64,000 bases of DNA from Pandoraea apista. Lineage in GTDB: Bacteria > Pseudomonadota > Gammaproteobacteria > Burkholderiales > Burkholderiaceae. The notes beneath the pieces were generated by a model, which saw nothing but the letters and a program-made list of their open reading frames with translations, was not told where the DNA came from and searched no databases. The stretch is from positions 3,782,001 through 3,846,000 of the forward strand of contig NZ_CP013481.2 in the NCBI RefSeq assembly GCF_001465595.2, written 5' to 3'. The translations under genes were made by a program, and so were the position numbers. This document shows, piece by piece, positions 16,577-26,277 of this stretch (position 1 is the first letter of the stretch; each line of letters begins with the position of its first letter).

Positions 16577-17938
16577 TTACCACGCTTGGAGTTTCGACAG
16601 CAGCGCGCCCAGCGCCCAAATCGCGTCGTTCGGATTGTCGTGGGCGTTGACTTGGGCAAATGCGGCAACATGCTCCGCGCCGATCCCCGCATGCGCCTCG
16701 AAACTCACCCCCAGGTCGTTGAGCCTGACGATCAACTGCTCGAACTCGGGCCATTGATCCATGCCGCCCCCATCGCGCGAAGCGATCACCGAGTGAATCA
16801 GCGTGAGGCCCAGCCCTCCCCCATCGTAGCCACGGACACGCGGGTCAGCGCCAAGCCCGTGCAGCGAACACACAACGGCGGCGGTGGCATCGCGCAATCG
16901 GATGTCGGTGCGCGCCTGACGCCTGAAGGTCGTCGCCGCGTCGTGCCCATACAGCGCCGCCGCCCCCGCCCTTGCATACAGGATGGGCGAATAGCCACGC
17001 GTATCCCGTGCATTGAGATCGGCACCCGAGCTCGCCAGCAATCCGATCATTTCGAGGTCGCCGTGAAGCGCGGCGTAATGCAGCGGGGTGCCCCCTGAGA
17101 GAATAGGCACGGCATCTCCTGCAGGCGCACGCCCCTCTGGAGAGGCGACATTCACGTCGAAGCCGAGCGCCAGCATCTTTTCCACGGCCGCCACGGGAAA
17201 TCCGGTGCGCATCGAGTACAGCAGGATCGGCTCGCCGGTGAACGTCGTCATGAGACGTTGCGAATGCGGATTGCGCGGCAGAAAGTCCAGCAGCGCCAGG
17301 CCCATGTCGGGATCTGCCGGCAGTCGGGAGGCGGTGCGGCATTGCAACGCCTGCCCCGCCAGCGTGACCGCGCCTCGCCAGACATTTTCGGCAAACGGCC
17401 ACTGACGGTGGCCGGCGAGTTGCAGCACGCGAAGCGAACGCCGCGCGTTGCGAGACGCAACGCCCCCGGTGAGTGCCGGCACCTGACTCCACCAGTGCGC
17501 GAGCGGCAACGGCGTCGCTGCCATCGACGCCAGCGTAGTCATGACGGCGTCCTCGGGGGCGTCGCGAAGCAGACCGCACAGGTCATGGGCCGCATCGTTC
17601 GGGAGGCCGGCCCGCAGCAGTGCGTCGAGGCCGACCTCCTCTGCCGGCAAGAAGACCACACATCGCAACGCGGCCAGCTCTTGCGCGTTCAGCAGGCAAC
17701 CGCCCCTGGCGTCGCGCGGCAGCAATGGGTCGAGAAATGCCGCGACGCTGCCTGAAGCTCCCGTTGCCATCGAGAAAAGCTGCCCGCGCAGCGGGCTGTC
17801 TCGCGGGGCCTGTGCGTACTGCCGCCGCAGGTCCGCAACGTCGGACGGGCTATCGCTGCCATATGGCCGATGCACGAACGTCGACGTCGAGACTTCTGAA
17901 CGATACGGGGCAGCGCCGCCGCTCGATAAAGGGAACAT
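16577..17938 (-). CDS. Ankyrin-repeat protein
   Basis: 453 residues from MFPLSSGGAAPYRSEV; ATG 17938 has GGAG 7 nt upstream. The N-terminal 230 residues are helical, with no domain I recognise. The middle holds two or three ankyrin repeats (EKMLALGFDVNVASPEGR; GGTPLHYAALHGDLEMIGLL; SGADLNARDTRGYSPILYAR), followed by weaker ones to the C-terminus. No signal peptide. The role is unknown; a secreted effector or an intracellular scaffold are both possible. Its 405-bp upstream region contains a cluster of DnaA-box-like sites. Confidence 0.72.
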   Translation of the reverse strand: MFPLSSGGAAPYRSEVSTSTFVHRPYGSDSPSDVADLRRQYAQAPRDSPLRGQLFSMATGASGSVAAFLDPLLPRDARGGCLLNAQELAALRCVVFLPAEEVGLDALLRAGLPNDAAHDLCGLLRDAPEDAVMTTLASMAATPLPLAHWWSQVPALTGGVASRNARRSLRVLQLAGHRQWPFAENVWRGAVTLAGQALQCRTASRLPADPDMGLALLDFLPRNPHSQRLMTTFTGEPILLYSMRTGFPVAAVEKMLALGFDVNVASPEGRAPAGDAVPILSGGTPLHYAALHGDLEMIGLLASSGADLNARDTRGYSPILYARAGAAALYGHDAATTFRRQARTDIRLRDATAAVVCSLHGLGADPRVRGYDGGGLGLTLIHSVIASRDGGGMDQWPEFEQLIVRLNDLGVSFEAHAGIGAEHVAAFAQVNAHDNPNDAIWALGALLSKLQAW

Positions 17939-18128
17939 GGGGGAACTCCAGAGCTGAGGGATAAGGGCTTGCCAGCCGGCCCGGTGACGAATCACTGGTC
18001 GTTGCCCGCGTCGTGGACGCACAGGCACGAGCCGTTGGGTATCCTATGCACCCTCGCGCCGGGGCATCTTGGCAATCCGACCTCAAGCTGTCGGGAGTCG
18101 ACGTCGCTACGCACGCGACGGCCGCGAG

Positions 18129-18300
18129 TTATCCACCGTTTTTGTTCACAAGGCTGTGGACAACGAACGGAAGACAATCGCCAAGCGATTGATCGATATG
18201 GCGTTTTTGACGAAAGAGATCAGACGGCGCCCCCCGCAGGCAGATGGCCCGAAAGCGCCGCCGATTTATCCACAGATTGTGTGTTCAACTCTGTGGAAAA
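18129..18300. promoter_or_regulatory. Cluster of five DnaA-box-like sequences
   Basis: Within 172 bp: TTATCCACC (18129-18137), TTGTTCACA (18142-18150), TGTGGACAA (18155-18163, reverse), TTATCCACA (18266-18274, perfect box) and TGTGGAAAA (18292-18300, reverse). Each is at most one base off TTATNCACA. They lie in the gene-free stretch 17939-18343 between the ankyrin gene's start and the LysR gene's stop. No replication genes are nearby, so this is not evidently oriC. It may be a DnaA-titrating or regulatory site. Confidence 0.55.
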
Positions 18301-18343
18301 GTCCTTGATGACGGCATGCAAGTCATTGATTCAAATCGGAGAT

Positions 18344-19294
18344 TCAGTCACCCGACGCCGCCGCAGCAGCCGCGTGGCACTCGGCCCCCATCGCGAAGCC
18401 CTTGTTACGCTCACGCACGACACGATGGATCAACTCCCACACCGTGTGCGCCACGGGCGAGAGCGAGCGGTTCTTGCGCCGCACGAGCACGATGTTGCGC
18501 TCGAACGCGGGCAACAGCGGACGCACCGCCAGCGTGGAGTTCTCCGGCAGCGGCAACGCCAGCGGCGGAAGCACGCTCACCCCCAGCCCTTCCTGCACCA
18601 TGCGGAAGATGGTGCTCACATGCCCCAGCTCCTGCGTGATCGTGCCCTGCACCTTCTGTGTAGTGAGTGCGCGATCGATCAAGGGACGACTGCCCGAACT
18701 CTGATTGAGCAGCACCAGGTTCTCGCCGGTAAGTTCGGACCAGTGCACGGCCGCCTGCGTGGCAAGCGGATGATCGCTGCGGCACACCAGACAGAACGGC
18801 TCGCTCATCAGATGCTCGGTCGTGAGATCGTCTGCGCCTTGCGGGGCGACGACGATGCCGAAGTCCACGTCGCCCGCCCGCACGCTGTCGAGCACGGCGC
18901 GTTGCATCTGGTCGACGAGCGCCAGTGCAATGTCCGGATACGTCGCCTGTGACGCCAGCAACACGCGCGGCAGCAATGTCGCCGAGATCGTGGGTGCCGC
19001 ACCGATGCGGACGCGCCCGGTCGTGCGAGCCTCGGCACCGTGAGTCTGCAACAGCGCGATCTCCAGTTCGTCGAGGACACGGTCGAGATTGCCCGCGAGC
19101 GTAACCCCCGCGTCCGTCAGCGCGACCTCGCGCGTGGTTCGGTCGACAAGGCGCAGGCCGAGTTGCCCTTCCAGTTCGTTGATGCAACGGCTGATGGCCG
19201 GTTGTGTCAGGCCGATCTCGGCGCCCGCGCGGCTGAAGTTCTTGCTGCGCGCCACGACCATGAAGACCTTGAGCTGTCTCAGCGATACGTTCAT
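18344..19294 (-). CDS. LysR-family transcriptional regulator
   Basis: 316 residues from MNVSLRQLKVFMVVARSKNF. N-terminal HTH (FSRAGAEIGLTQPAISRCIN, residues about 20-39), then a two-lobed effector-binding domain (GRVRIGAAPTISATLLPRVL; VDFGIVVAPQGADDL). It is on the same strand as and upstream in orientation to no obvious target: pntB ends 140 bp away, and the ankyrin gene lies beyond the DnaA-box region. Regulon unknown. Confidence 0.88.
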   Translation of the reverse strand: MNVSLRQLKVFMVVARSKNFSRAGAEIGLTQPAISRCINELEGQLGLRLVDRTTREVALTDAGVTLAGNLDRVLDELEIALLQTHGAEARTTGRVRIGAAPTISATLLPRVLLASQATYPDIALALVDQMQRAVLDSVRAGDVDFGIVVAPQGADDLTTEHLMSEPFCLVCRSDHPLATQAAVHWSELTGENLVLLNQSSGSRPLIDRALTTQKVQGTITQELGHVSTIFRMVQEGLGVSVLPPLALPLPENSTLAVRPLLPAFERNIVLVRRKNRSLSPVAHTVWELIHRVVRERNKGFAMGAECHAAAAAASGD

Positions 19295-19434
19295 TTGCTT
19301 GTGCCCCGCCAGAATGTGAGCAAACGAGTCATGGAAATGACTCCGGCGCGCCGCATCGTGCGGCGCGCCCCTTGATTCTCCCGATTCCCCGATTTCCTGA
19401 TTTCCTGATACCCGGGTCAAACCGGTCGATCGGG

Positions 19435-20874
19435 TCAGGCCGCCGCTTTCACCATCTCCTCCACGACCTTCTTCGCGTCGCCGAACACCATCATCGTCTT
19501 GTCCAGATAGAACAGGTCGTTATCCAGCCCGGCGTAGCCTGCGGCCATCGAACGCTTGTTGACAATGATCGTCTTGGCCTTGTAAGCCTCGAGAATCGGC
19601 ATGCCGGCAATCGGCGATTGCGGATCGTTCTTCGCAGCCGGGTTCACCACGTCGTTCGCGCCAAGCACCAGCACCACGTCCGTCTGACCGAATTCGCCGT
19701 TGATCTCGTCCATCTCCAGCACCTGGTCGTACGGCACTTCGGCCTCGGCGAGCAACACGTTCATGTGACCCGGCATACGACCCGCCACCGGGTGAATCGC
19801 GTAACGGACATTCACGCCCTTCTCCGAGAGTTTGTCGGTCAGTTCCTTGAGCGCATGCTGTGCGCGGGCCACGGCCAGGCCGTAACCCGGCACAATCACC
19901 AGCGACTCGGCGTTGCTCATGAGGAACGCTGCGTCGTCCGGCGAGCCGGACTTGACCGGACGCTGCTGCTGTTCGCCGCCAGCCGCCCCCGCCCCGGCCT
20001 GAGCACCGAAGCCGCCAAGAATCACGTTGAAGAACGAGCGGTTCATGGCTTTACACATGATGTACGACAGGATCGCGCCCGACGAGCCGACCAGCGAGCC
20101 CGCAATGATGAGCATCGGGTTGTTCAGCGAGAAGCCGATCCCCGCGGCGGCCCAGCCGGAGTACGAGTTCAGCATCGACACCACGACCGGCATGTCTGCG
20201 CCGCCAATCGGAATGATGATGAGCACACCGAGCACGAAGGCGATCGCCGTCATGATGACGAACGGGGTCCAGCTCTGCGAGACAAAGAACGCACCACCGA
20301 AGCCGAGCATCGCAATTGCCAGCGCCAGATTCACCATGTGTTGGCCTTTGAAGACCACCGGCGCGCCCTGGAACAGGCGGAACTTGTATTTGCCCGAGAG
20401 CTTGCCGAACGCAATGACAGACCCCGAGAACGTGATCGCGCCCACGAACGTACCGATGAACAACTCGATGCGGTTGCCCGGCGGCAGCGGCTGACCTGCG
20501 GCGACGATGCCGAACGCAGCAGGTTCCGCCACGGCGGCGACCGCGATACACACGGCGGCCAGACCGATCAGCGAGTGCATGGCGGCCACCAGTTCCGGCA
20601 TCTTCGTCATCTCGACCTTGCGAGCTACGTAAGCCCCGATACCGCCACCGACCACGAGGCCCGCCAGAATCAGGGCGAGACCCGAGTAGTTGCCGCCCGA
20701 GAGCTTGCGCAACTCGAAAATCAACGCCACGGTCGTGAGCGCCGCAATCGTCATGCCGATCATGCCGAACGCGTTGCCGCGCCGCGCCATTTTCGGATTC
20801 GACAGCCCCTTGAGCGCCTGAATGAAACAGATCGACGCGACCAGATACAACAGCGTCACAAGATTCATGCTCAT
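19435..20874 (-). CDS. pntB: NAD(P) transhydrogenase subunit beta
   Basis: 479 residues. N-terminal half is membrane-embedded (proton channel domain II), with many helices. The C-terminal 180 residues form the NADP(H)-binding domain III, with GYGLAVARAQHALKEL, LLAEAEVPYD and LGANDVVNPAAKNDPQSPIA. The enzyme couples hydride transfer between NADH and NADP+ to proton flow and typically supplies NADPH. Its ATG lies 1 nt after the pntAB stop. Full length for the family. Confidence 0.95.
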   Translation of the reverse strand: MSMNLVTLLYLVASICFIQALKGLSNPKMARRGNAFGMIGMTIAALTTVALIFELRKLSGGNYSGLALILAGLVVGGGIGAYVARKVEMTKMPELVAAMHSLIGLAAVCIAVAAVAEPAAFGIVAAGQPLPPGNRIELFIGTFVGAITFSGSVIAFGKLSGKYKFRLFQGAPVVFKGQHMVNLALAIAMLGFGGAFFVSQSWTPFVIMTAIAFVLGVLIIIPIGGADMPVVVSMLNSYSGWAAAGIGFSLNNPMLIIAGSLVGSSGAILSYIMCKAMNRSFFNVILGGFGAQAGAGAAGGEQQQRPVKSGSPDDAAFLMSNAESLVIVPGYGLAVARAQHALKELTDKLSEKGVNVRYAIHPVAGRMPGHMNVLLAEAEVPYDQVLEMDEINGEFGQTDVVLVLGANDVVNPAAKNDPQSPIAGMPILEAYKAKTIIVNKRSMAAGYAGLDNDLFYLDKTMMVFGDAKKVVEEMVKAAA

Positions 20875-20875
20875 G

Positions 20876-21214
20876 TCAGTGCGCTCCCTTTACTGCTTCG
20901 TCATTGGCCGCAGCCTTCGCCGGCTTGTCTTTTTTCTTGAACATCTCGAGCATGCGCTGGGTGACGAGGAAGCCCCCGAACACGTTCACGGCGGCGAGCG
21001 CCACCGCGATCACACCCATTGTCTTGCCGAGGCTGCCCTCGGTCAGACCGGCAGCAAGCATCGCGCCCACGATCACAATGGCCGAAATCGCATTCGTCAC
21101 CGCCATGAGCGGCGTGTGCAATGCCGGTGTAACGTTCCACACCACGTGATAACCGACGTACACCGCCAGCACGAAGATGATCAGATTGATCACCGTGTGA
21201 TTGATCATTTCCAT
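20876..21214 (-). CDS. pntAB: NAD(P) transhydrogenase subunit alpha, membrane part
   Basis: 112 residues with three hydrophobic helices ([55 protein letters not shown]), the separate small subunit of three-gene transhydrogenases. In E. coli this segment is fused to PntA. Lies between pntAA (15 nt gap) and pntB (1 nt gap) in one operon. Confidence 0.93.
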   Translation of the reverse strand: MEMINHTVINLIIFVLAVYVGYHVVWNVTPALHTPLMAVTNAISAIVIVGAMLAAGLTEGSLGKTMGVIAVALAAVNVFGGFLVTQRMLEMFKKKDKPAKAAANDEAVKGAH

Positions 21215-21229
21215 TTGCGTCCCCCTCCC

Positions 21230-22360
21230 TTATGCCGCACGCAGCACTTCACCGTCGCGGCACATCAGGCACGCGGCAACGATGTCGTCGTTGGTATCGA
21301 TCACGAGCTTGCCTTCCTTGTCGATCACCAGCTTCAGGAAGTCGAGCACGTTGCGTGCATACAGCGCCGAGGCGTCTGCCGCGACCATGCCCGCGAGGTT
21401 GGTGTACCCCGCAATCGTCACGCCGTGGACTTTAACGACCTCGTCGGCCACCGACAGCGGGCAGTTGCCGCCGCCGTTCGCGCCGCGTCCGGCCGCCAGA
21501 TCGATGATGACCGAGCCGGGCTTCATCGCCTTGACGGTGTCCTCGGCGATCAGCGTGGGCGCGGCACGGCCCGGGATCAGCGCGGTGGAAATCACGATGT
21601 CCGCCTGTGTGAGACGGGTGTGCACCAGTTGCGCCTGGCGCGCGAGCCACGCGGCGGGCATCGGGCGCGCATAACCGCCCACGCCCTTGGCGATCTCGCG
21701 TTCTTCGTCGGTCTCGAAGGGCACGTCGATGAACTTGGCGCCAAGCGATTCGATCTGCTCGCGCACGGCCGGGCGCACGTCCGACGCCTCGATCACCGCG
21801 CCCAGACGCTTGGCCGTGGCAATGGCCTGCAAGCCTGCCACGCCGGCGCCCAGCACGACCAGACGCGCAGCCTTGACCGTGCCGGCCGCAGTCATGAGCA
21901 TGGGCATGAAGCGTTGGTAAAGGTTGGCGGCGAGCATCACGGCCTTGTAGCCGGCGATGTTGGCCTGCGAGGACAGCACGTCCATGCTTTGCGCCCGCGT
22001 GGTACGGGGGGCGGCTTCCAAAGCGAAGCCGATGATGCCGGCGGCCGCCATGCGGGCGTTGTTCTCGGCATCGAACGGGTTGAGCATGCCGACGACCACG
22101 CTGCCGCGAGGGATCTGCGCGACTTCCGCGACCGAGGGTGCACGGACCTTGAGCACCAGTTCGGCACCGAGGGCCTGCGCCGCGGTGCCGCTCGACGCGC
22201 CCGCTGCAACATAGGCCGCGTCGGGCACGCTCGCGGCCTCGCCCGCGCCACACTCCACCGTGACGCGATGCCCTGCACTCACCAGCTTCTTCACCGTTTC
22301 CGGTGTGGCCGCGACGCGGGATTCGCCGCCGGCCGTCTCCTTTGGAATGCCAATATGCAT
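21230..22360 (-). CDS. pntAA: NAD(P) transhydrogenase subunit alpha, NAD-binding part
   Basis: 376 residues from MHIGIPKETAGGESRVAATP. Soluble domain I, with alanine-dehydrogenase-like N-terminus, Rossmann motif VLGAGVAGLQAIATAKRLGA (about residues 172-191) and RGANGGGNCPLS. Binds NAD(H). The start chosen is the family's standard N-terminus (MxIGIPKE). The frame is open further upstream but overlaps the preceding gene. Forms the holoenzyme with the two following genes. Confidence 0.95.
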   Translation of the reverse strand: MHIGIPKETAGGESRVAATPETVKKLVSAGHRVTVECGAGEAASVPDAAYVAAGASSGTAAQALGAELVLKVRAPSVAEVAQIPRGSVVVGMLNPFDAENNARMAAAGIIGFALEAAPRTTRAQSMDVLSSQANIAGYKAVMLAANLYQRFMPMLMTAAGTVKAARLVVLGAGVAGLQAIATAKRLGAVIEASDVRPAVREQIESLGAKFIDVPFETDEEREIAKGVGGYARPMPAAWLARQAQLVHTRLTQADIVISTALIPGRAAPTLIAEDTVKAMKPGSVIIDLAAGRGANGGGNCPLSVADEVVKVHGVTIAGYTNLAGMVAADASALYARNVLDFLKLVIDKEGKLVIDTNDDIVAACLMCRDGEVLRAA

Positions 22361-22403
22361 AGTTATTGTCTCGGGGGTCTGAGCCCCTGTCGTGTTGTGA
22401 AAC

Positions 22404-22778
22404 TCAGGCCACTGCGGCTTGCAAAGGCTGCATCGAGCGCCCTTCATTGGCCGCTTCGAAGCAACGCACCTTTGTGCAATGAATCAGGTCGCAAAGGAAT
22501 TCCGGCTCGTAGGCGCGCAGCAAATGCGGCTGGTGTCCGTCGAGATAGGCCCCGATCAGTACCAGCTCAGCCATGCGCAACGCCTGCGCCGAAGCGCCTT
22601 CGAGATACGCCAGCGGCAAATCTTGATTCCCGGTCGTGTGCAACAGACGGGTGTACGTTTGGTGATCCCAATACCAATCCAACCCCAACTCCACGAATGC
22701 ATTGTTGAACGCATGCAGATGGGCGTTGGCAACCGGGGCCAGTGCCGCGGGTTTGATGTGCGTTTCGATGACAGACAT
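22404..22778 (-). CDS. Small protein of unknown function upstream of pnt
   Basis: 124 residues from MSVIETHIKPAALAPV; GGGAG lies 9 nt upstream. Soluble, rich in aromatic and His residues (GLDWYWDHQTYTRLLHTTGN; GHQPHLLRAYEPEFLCDLIH). No domain recognised. It is 43 nt upstream of pntAA on the same strand and probably the first gene of the pnt transcript, so a link to redox balance is possible but only inferred. Codon use is normal for the window, arguing that it is real. Confidence 0.65.
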   Translation of the reverse strand: MSVIETHIKPAALAPVANAHLHAFNNAFVELGLDWYWDHQTYTRLLHTTGNQDLPLAYLEGASAQALRMAELVLIGAYLDGHQPHLLRAYEPEFLCDLIHCTKVRCFEAANEGRSMQPLQAAVA

Positions 22779-23031
22779 GATGGCGCTCTCCCAAAACAGT
22801 GATCGTCTCCAGAACACGCAAACCCGCTCTCGCCTGACGCGACATGTCACCGACGCTTTGTTTGTCACATCACTTTCATGCGGGCTGCCATTGCAGATTA
22901 CGCAGCCCAACCCATAAAAGACAGTTAAAGTTAATTATGCAAACCATCAACGATTACTTATACTTCCAGAACCGTACTGCGCGAGCGGGAATCGTTCCGC
23001 CGCTTGTCTCCGATCCCAGGAAGCCTGCCGC

Positions 23032-24015
23032 ATGAAACACGCCACGCTCCGTCAGTTGAAGGTCTTCGAAGCGGTGGCGCGCCATCTGAGCTTTTCGCGC
23101 GCCGCCGAAGAATTGCACCTCACACAACCGGCCGTCTCCACGCAGGTCAAGCAACTCGAGACACACGCGGGACTCCCGCTCTTCGAGCAATTGGGCAAGA
23201 AGATCTTCCTGACACCGGCGGGCAGCGAAATGCTTCACTACAGCCGCGCGATCATTGCGCTCTTTCGCGAAACCGAAGAGGCAATGGACCACCTCAAGGG
23301 CATAACCGGCGGCAAGCTCAATGTGGCGGTCATCAGCGCAGGCGACTACTTCTTTCCCAGGTTGCTCGCGGCATTTACCGTGCGCCATCCCGGCGTGACG
23401 CTGGGGCTCACGGTGCACAACCGCGAGGAGCTATTGCACCAGCTCACCGAAAACCTCACGGATCTGGCCGTGATGGTGCGGCCGCCCCACGAGATCGATA
23501 CGATCAACGAGGCCTTCGCACCGCATCCGTATGTGATCGTGGCGCCCCCCGATCATCCGCTCGCCGGTCAACGCCAGATTCCGTTTTCGCGCCTGACGGA
23601 AGAACCGTTCATCAGCCGCGAGCGCGGGTCCGACACCTGGAACTCCCTGCAAGACGCGTTCGGTCATCGCACCCAGCAACTGAAGATCACGATGGAGATC
23701 GCCAGCACGGAAACCATCAAGCAAGCGGTCGTGGCGGGCATGGGCATCAGCTTCTTGTCCGCACATACCGTCGGTATGGAGTTGCAAACCGGCCAATTGA
23801 CGGTACTCGACGTGCAGGGCTTTCCCGCGTGGCAAAGCTGGTACGTCGTCCATCGTCGGAGCAAGCGGTTGCCGCCGGTCGCGCAAGCCTTCCGGGAATT
23901 CCTGCTGGCCGACGGCGCCACGCTCATCGACGGCATGATGGCCTACAAGAGCCCGGTGCCGCCGCCCGAAGGCAGCACGAAACACTACGCTGCCCCGCGC
24001 CCGGCAGACACCTGA
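23032..24015 (+). CDS. LysR-family regulator, CbbR-like
   Basis: 327 residues, MKHATLRQLKVFEAVARHLS with HTH FSRAAEELHLTQPAVSTQVK (residues about 20-39). The effector domain text (GKLNVAVISAGDYFFPRLLA; TETIKQAVVAGMGISFLSAH) is close to the CbbR/CysB-like group that senses redox or carbon metabolites. Divergent from the pnt operon across 253 bp (22779-23031) that includes an AT-rich stretch near 22918-22970, where LysR sites and promoters would be expected. May control pnt. Confidence 0.87.
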   Translation: MKHATLRQLKVFEAVARHLSFSRAAEELHLTQPAVSTQVKQLETHAGLPLFEQLGKKIFLTPAGSEMLHYSRAIIALFRETEEAMDHLKGITGGKLNVAVISAGDYFFPRLLAAFTVRHPGVTLGLTVHNREELLHQLTENLTDLAVMVRPPHEIDTINEAFAPHPYVIVAPPDHPLAGQRQIPFSRLTEEPFISRERGSDTWNSLQDAFGHRTQQLKITMEIASTETIKQAVVAGMGISFLSAHTVGMELQTGQLTVLDVQGFPAWQSWYVVHRRSKRLPPVAQAFREFLLADGATLIDGMMAYKSPVPPPEGSTKHYAAPRPADT

Positions 24016-24121
24016 TCTGCCGGCCGAATTTGTCGAAGCAGGGCAAAGCGGCCAAATGAAAAAGGGCGATCGACTCAGGCCATTGCCACCCCGGCCGACC
24101 ACCGTGAAATCGGTTGCTTCG

Positions 24122-24895
24122 TCAGCCACCCATGCGGTTGGCCAACGTTCCCAGTCCGTCGATGCTCACTTCCACCAGCGCGCCCTCTTTCATCGAGCCG
24201 ACGCCAATCGACGTGCCCACCGCGATCACGTCGCCCGGCAGCAGGGTCATGTCCTGCGAGAGACGCGCGACGAGTTGCCATGGGTTGAAGATCATGTCCG
24301 AAAGCGCATAGCGCTGACGCTCCGTGCCGTCGAGCCGCGTGACCAGCTCGGCTTCGCGCCAATCGAAATCCTGCGCAATAACCGGGCCGATGCACCCAAA
24401 CGTGTCGAAGCCCTTGGCGCGCGTCCACTGCGCAAAGTTACCGTCCTGCTCAATGATTTCGGCGGCGGTGACGTCGTTGACCAGGGTGTAGCCGAGGATG
24501 TGATCGCGTGCGGCTTCCTCGCTCACGTTGCTCGCCCGCTTGCCGATCACCACGCCCAGTTCGCCCTCGAAAACAATCTTGCCGGCATACGACGCCGGAC
24601 GGCGAATCACTGCGTTGGGTCCGGACAGCGACGTCGCAGGTTTGATGAGGAAAAGCGGATGCGATGGCGCCGCCTTGCCGAGCTTCGCGCCGAGCGCGTG
24701 AAAGTTGTTCCACAGCGCCACGATTTTCGACGGCTCGCACGGGCACAACAGATCGACGGCGTCGCGCGCAATGGTCGCGCCCGTGGCGATCGGCTGATCG
24801 AAGAGACTGCCGCGATGTTCGAGAATGTGGTCGCCCTGCAGCAGGCCGAAGCCGATGCGGCCATGTGCGGTCTTGAAACGGGTCCAGAGCTTCAT
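24122..24895 (-). CDS. Fumarylacetoacetate hydrolase (FAH) family protein
   Basis: 257 residues from MKLWTRFKTAHGRIGFGLLQ; upstream in-frame start at 24958 is less likely. FAH core: FEGELGVVIGKRASNVSEEA with the metal-binding Glu residues, HILGYTLVNDVTAAEI, the KGFDTFGCIGPV block and GDVIAVGTSIGVG. Family activities include acylpyruvate hydrolysis, oxaloacetate decarboxylation and hydration of oxo-enoates. It is 122 nt downstream of frc1 on the same strand, so may share its transcript. If so, an oxo-acid linked to oxalate is a reasonable guess, not shown by sequence. Confidence 0.82.
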   Translation of the reverse strand: MKLWTRFKTAHGRIGFGLLQGDHILEHRGSLFDQPIATGATIARDAVDLLCPCEPSKIVALWNNFHALGAKLGKAAPSHPLFLIKPATSLSGPNAVIRRPASYAGKIVFEGELGVVIGKRASNVSEEAARDHILGYTLVNDVTAAEIIEQDGNFAQWTRAKGFDTFGCIGPVIAQDFDWREAELVTRLDGTERQRYALSDMIFNPWQLVARLSQDMTLLPGDVIAVGTSIGVGSMKEGALVEVSIDGLGTLANRMGG

Positions 24896-25017
24896 GCGTT
24901 TGCCATTCCTGTAACGGCCCGGCGGCACGGCAGGCTTCGCCGCGCGCGCGCCGGGCACGATGTCTTGACGTCATTCACCGCTGCCTTGTGCAGACACTTG
25001 CGCTCGTGCGCCGTGAC

Positions 25018-26265
25018 TTACAGCGCGCCGACTTCGCGCAGGGCAGCGATCTGTTGCGCGCTGTAGCCGAATTCGGCGAGCACATCGTCGGTGTGCTCGC
25101 CAAGCAGCGGCGAGCGCTCCACATGCGTGGGACTGTCCGAGAGCTTGATCGGGTTGCCGACGGTGAGGTACTTGCCGCGCTTCGGGTGGTCGACTTCGAC
25201 GATGGTGCCGGTCTCGCGCAGCGACATGTCTTCTGCGATTTCCTTCATCGAGAGGATCGGGCCGCACGGAATGTCGTACTCGTTGAGAATGGCCATGACC
25301 TCGAACTTGGTCTTCGTCATGGTCCACAGCTCGATCGTGTCGAAGATCTCGCGCAAACGCGGCAGACGCGCACGCGGCGTGGCGTAATCCGGATGCTCGA
25401 CCCACTCGGGCTTGCCGATCACTTTGCAGATCGAGCCCCACACGGGCGCCTGCGTAATGAAGTAGATGTAGGCGTTCGGGTCCGTCTCCCAGCCCTTGCA
25501 CTTGAGAATCCAGCCCGGCTGACCGCCGCCCGACGCATTGCCGGCGCGCGGCACCGCGTCGCCGAACTGACCGTTCGGGAACTGCGGATACTCTTCCATC
25601 ACGCGCGTACGCTCCAGACGTTGCTGGTCGCGCAGCTTCACACGGCACAGGTTCAGCACGCCGTCCTGCATCGCGGCCAGCACGCGCTGCCCCTTCCCGG
25701 TCATCGTGCGCTGGTACAGCGCCGTGACGATACCCAACGCCAGATGCAACCCCGTGCCGGAGTCGCCGATCTGTGCACCCGTGACCATGGGCGGGCCATC
25801 GTCGAAGCCGGTCGTCGACGCCGCGCCGCCCACGCACTGCGCCACGTTCTCGTAGACCTTGCAGTCCTGATACGGACCGGGGCCGAAGCCCTTGACCGAC
25901 GCCACGATCATGCGCGGGTTCAGCGAATGAATGTGCTCCCACGTGAAGCCCATGCGATCGAGCGCGCCGGGCGCGAAATTCTCCACCAGCACGTCGCAGT
26001 CGCGAATCATGCGCTCGAGCACCGCCTTGCCTTCCGGGTGCTTCGTGTCGAGCGTGATCGACCGCTTGTTGCTGTTGAGCATCGTGAAGTAGAGGCTGTC
26101 CGCATCGGGAATGTCACGCAACTGATCGCGCGTGACGTCGCCATGACCGGCGCGCTCGATCTTGATCACGTCGGCGCCGAACCAAGCCAGCAACTGTGTG
26201 CACGTCGGCCCGGACTGCACATGCGTGAAGTCGAGAATGCGCACACCTTCGAGTGCCTTGCCCAT
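25018..26265 (-). CDS. frc: Formyl-CoA:oxalate CoA-transferase, paralogue 1
   Basis: 415 residues; ATG 26265 preceded by GGAGG with 5 nt spacing. Family III CoA-transferase closely matching Frc: Gln17 in THVQSGP, the catalytic Asp in [14 protein letters not shown] (about residue 168) and [15 protein letters not shown]. The flexible glycine loop that closes on the active site reads [10 protein letters not shown], where paralogue 2 has [10 protein letters not shown]. Transfers CoA from formyl-CoA (or another acyl-CoA) to oxalate. Preceded by a 43-codon ORF and a GntR-like site; separate from the oxc operon. Confidence 0.9.
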   Translation of the reverse strand: MGKALEGVRILDFTHVQSGPTCTQLLAWFGADVIKIERAGHGDVTRDQLRDIPDADSLYFTMLNSNKRSITLDTKHPEGKAVLERMIRDCDVLVENFAPGALDRMGFTWEHIHSLNPRMIVASVKGFGPGPYQDCKVYENVAQCVGGAASTTGFDDGPPMVTGAQIGDSGTGLHLALGIVTALYQRTMTGKGQRVLAAMQDGVLNLCRVKLRDQQRLERTRVMEEYPQFPNGQFGDAVPRAGNASGGGQPGWILKCKGWETDPNAYIYFITQAPVWGSICKVIGKPEWVEHPDYATPRARLPRLREIFDTIELWTMTKTKFEVMAILNEYDIPCGPILSMKEIAEDMSLRETGTIVEVDHPKRGKYLTVGNPIKLSDSPTHVERSPLLGEHTDDVLAEFGYSAQQIAALREVGAL

Positions 26266-26277
26266 GGTCGCCTCCGT

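Noticed and set aside
18129..18300. Chromosomal origin of replication
   Set aside because: DnaA-box-like sites are dense, but dnaA, dnaN, gyrB, rpmH and similar origin genes are absent and no AT-rich unwinding element is evident.
20822..22708. A 628-codon plus-strand open frame over pntAB and pntAA
   Set aside because: Antisense to two certain genes; composition typical of a shadow frame.
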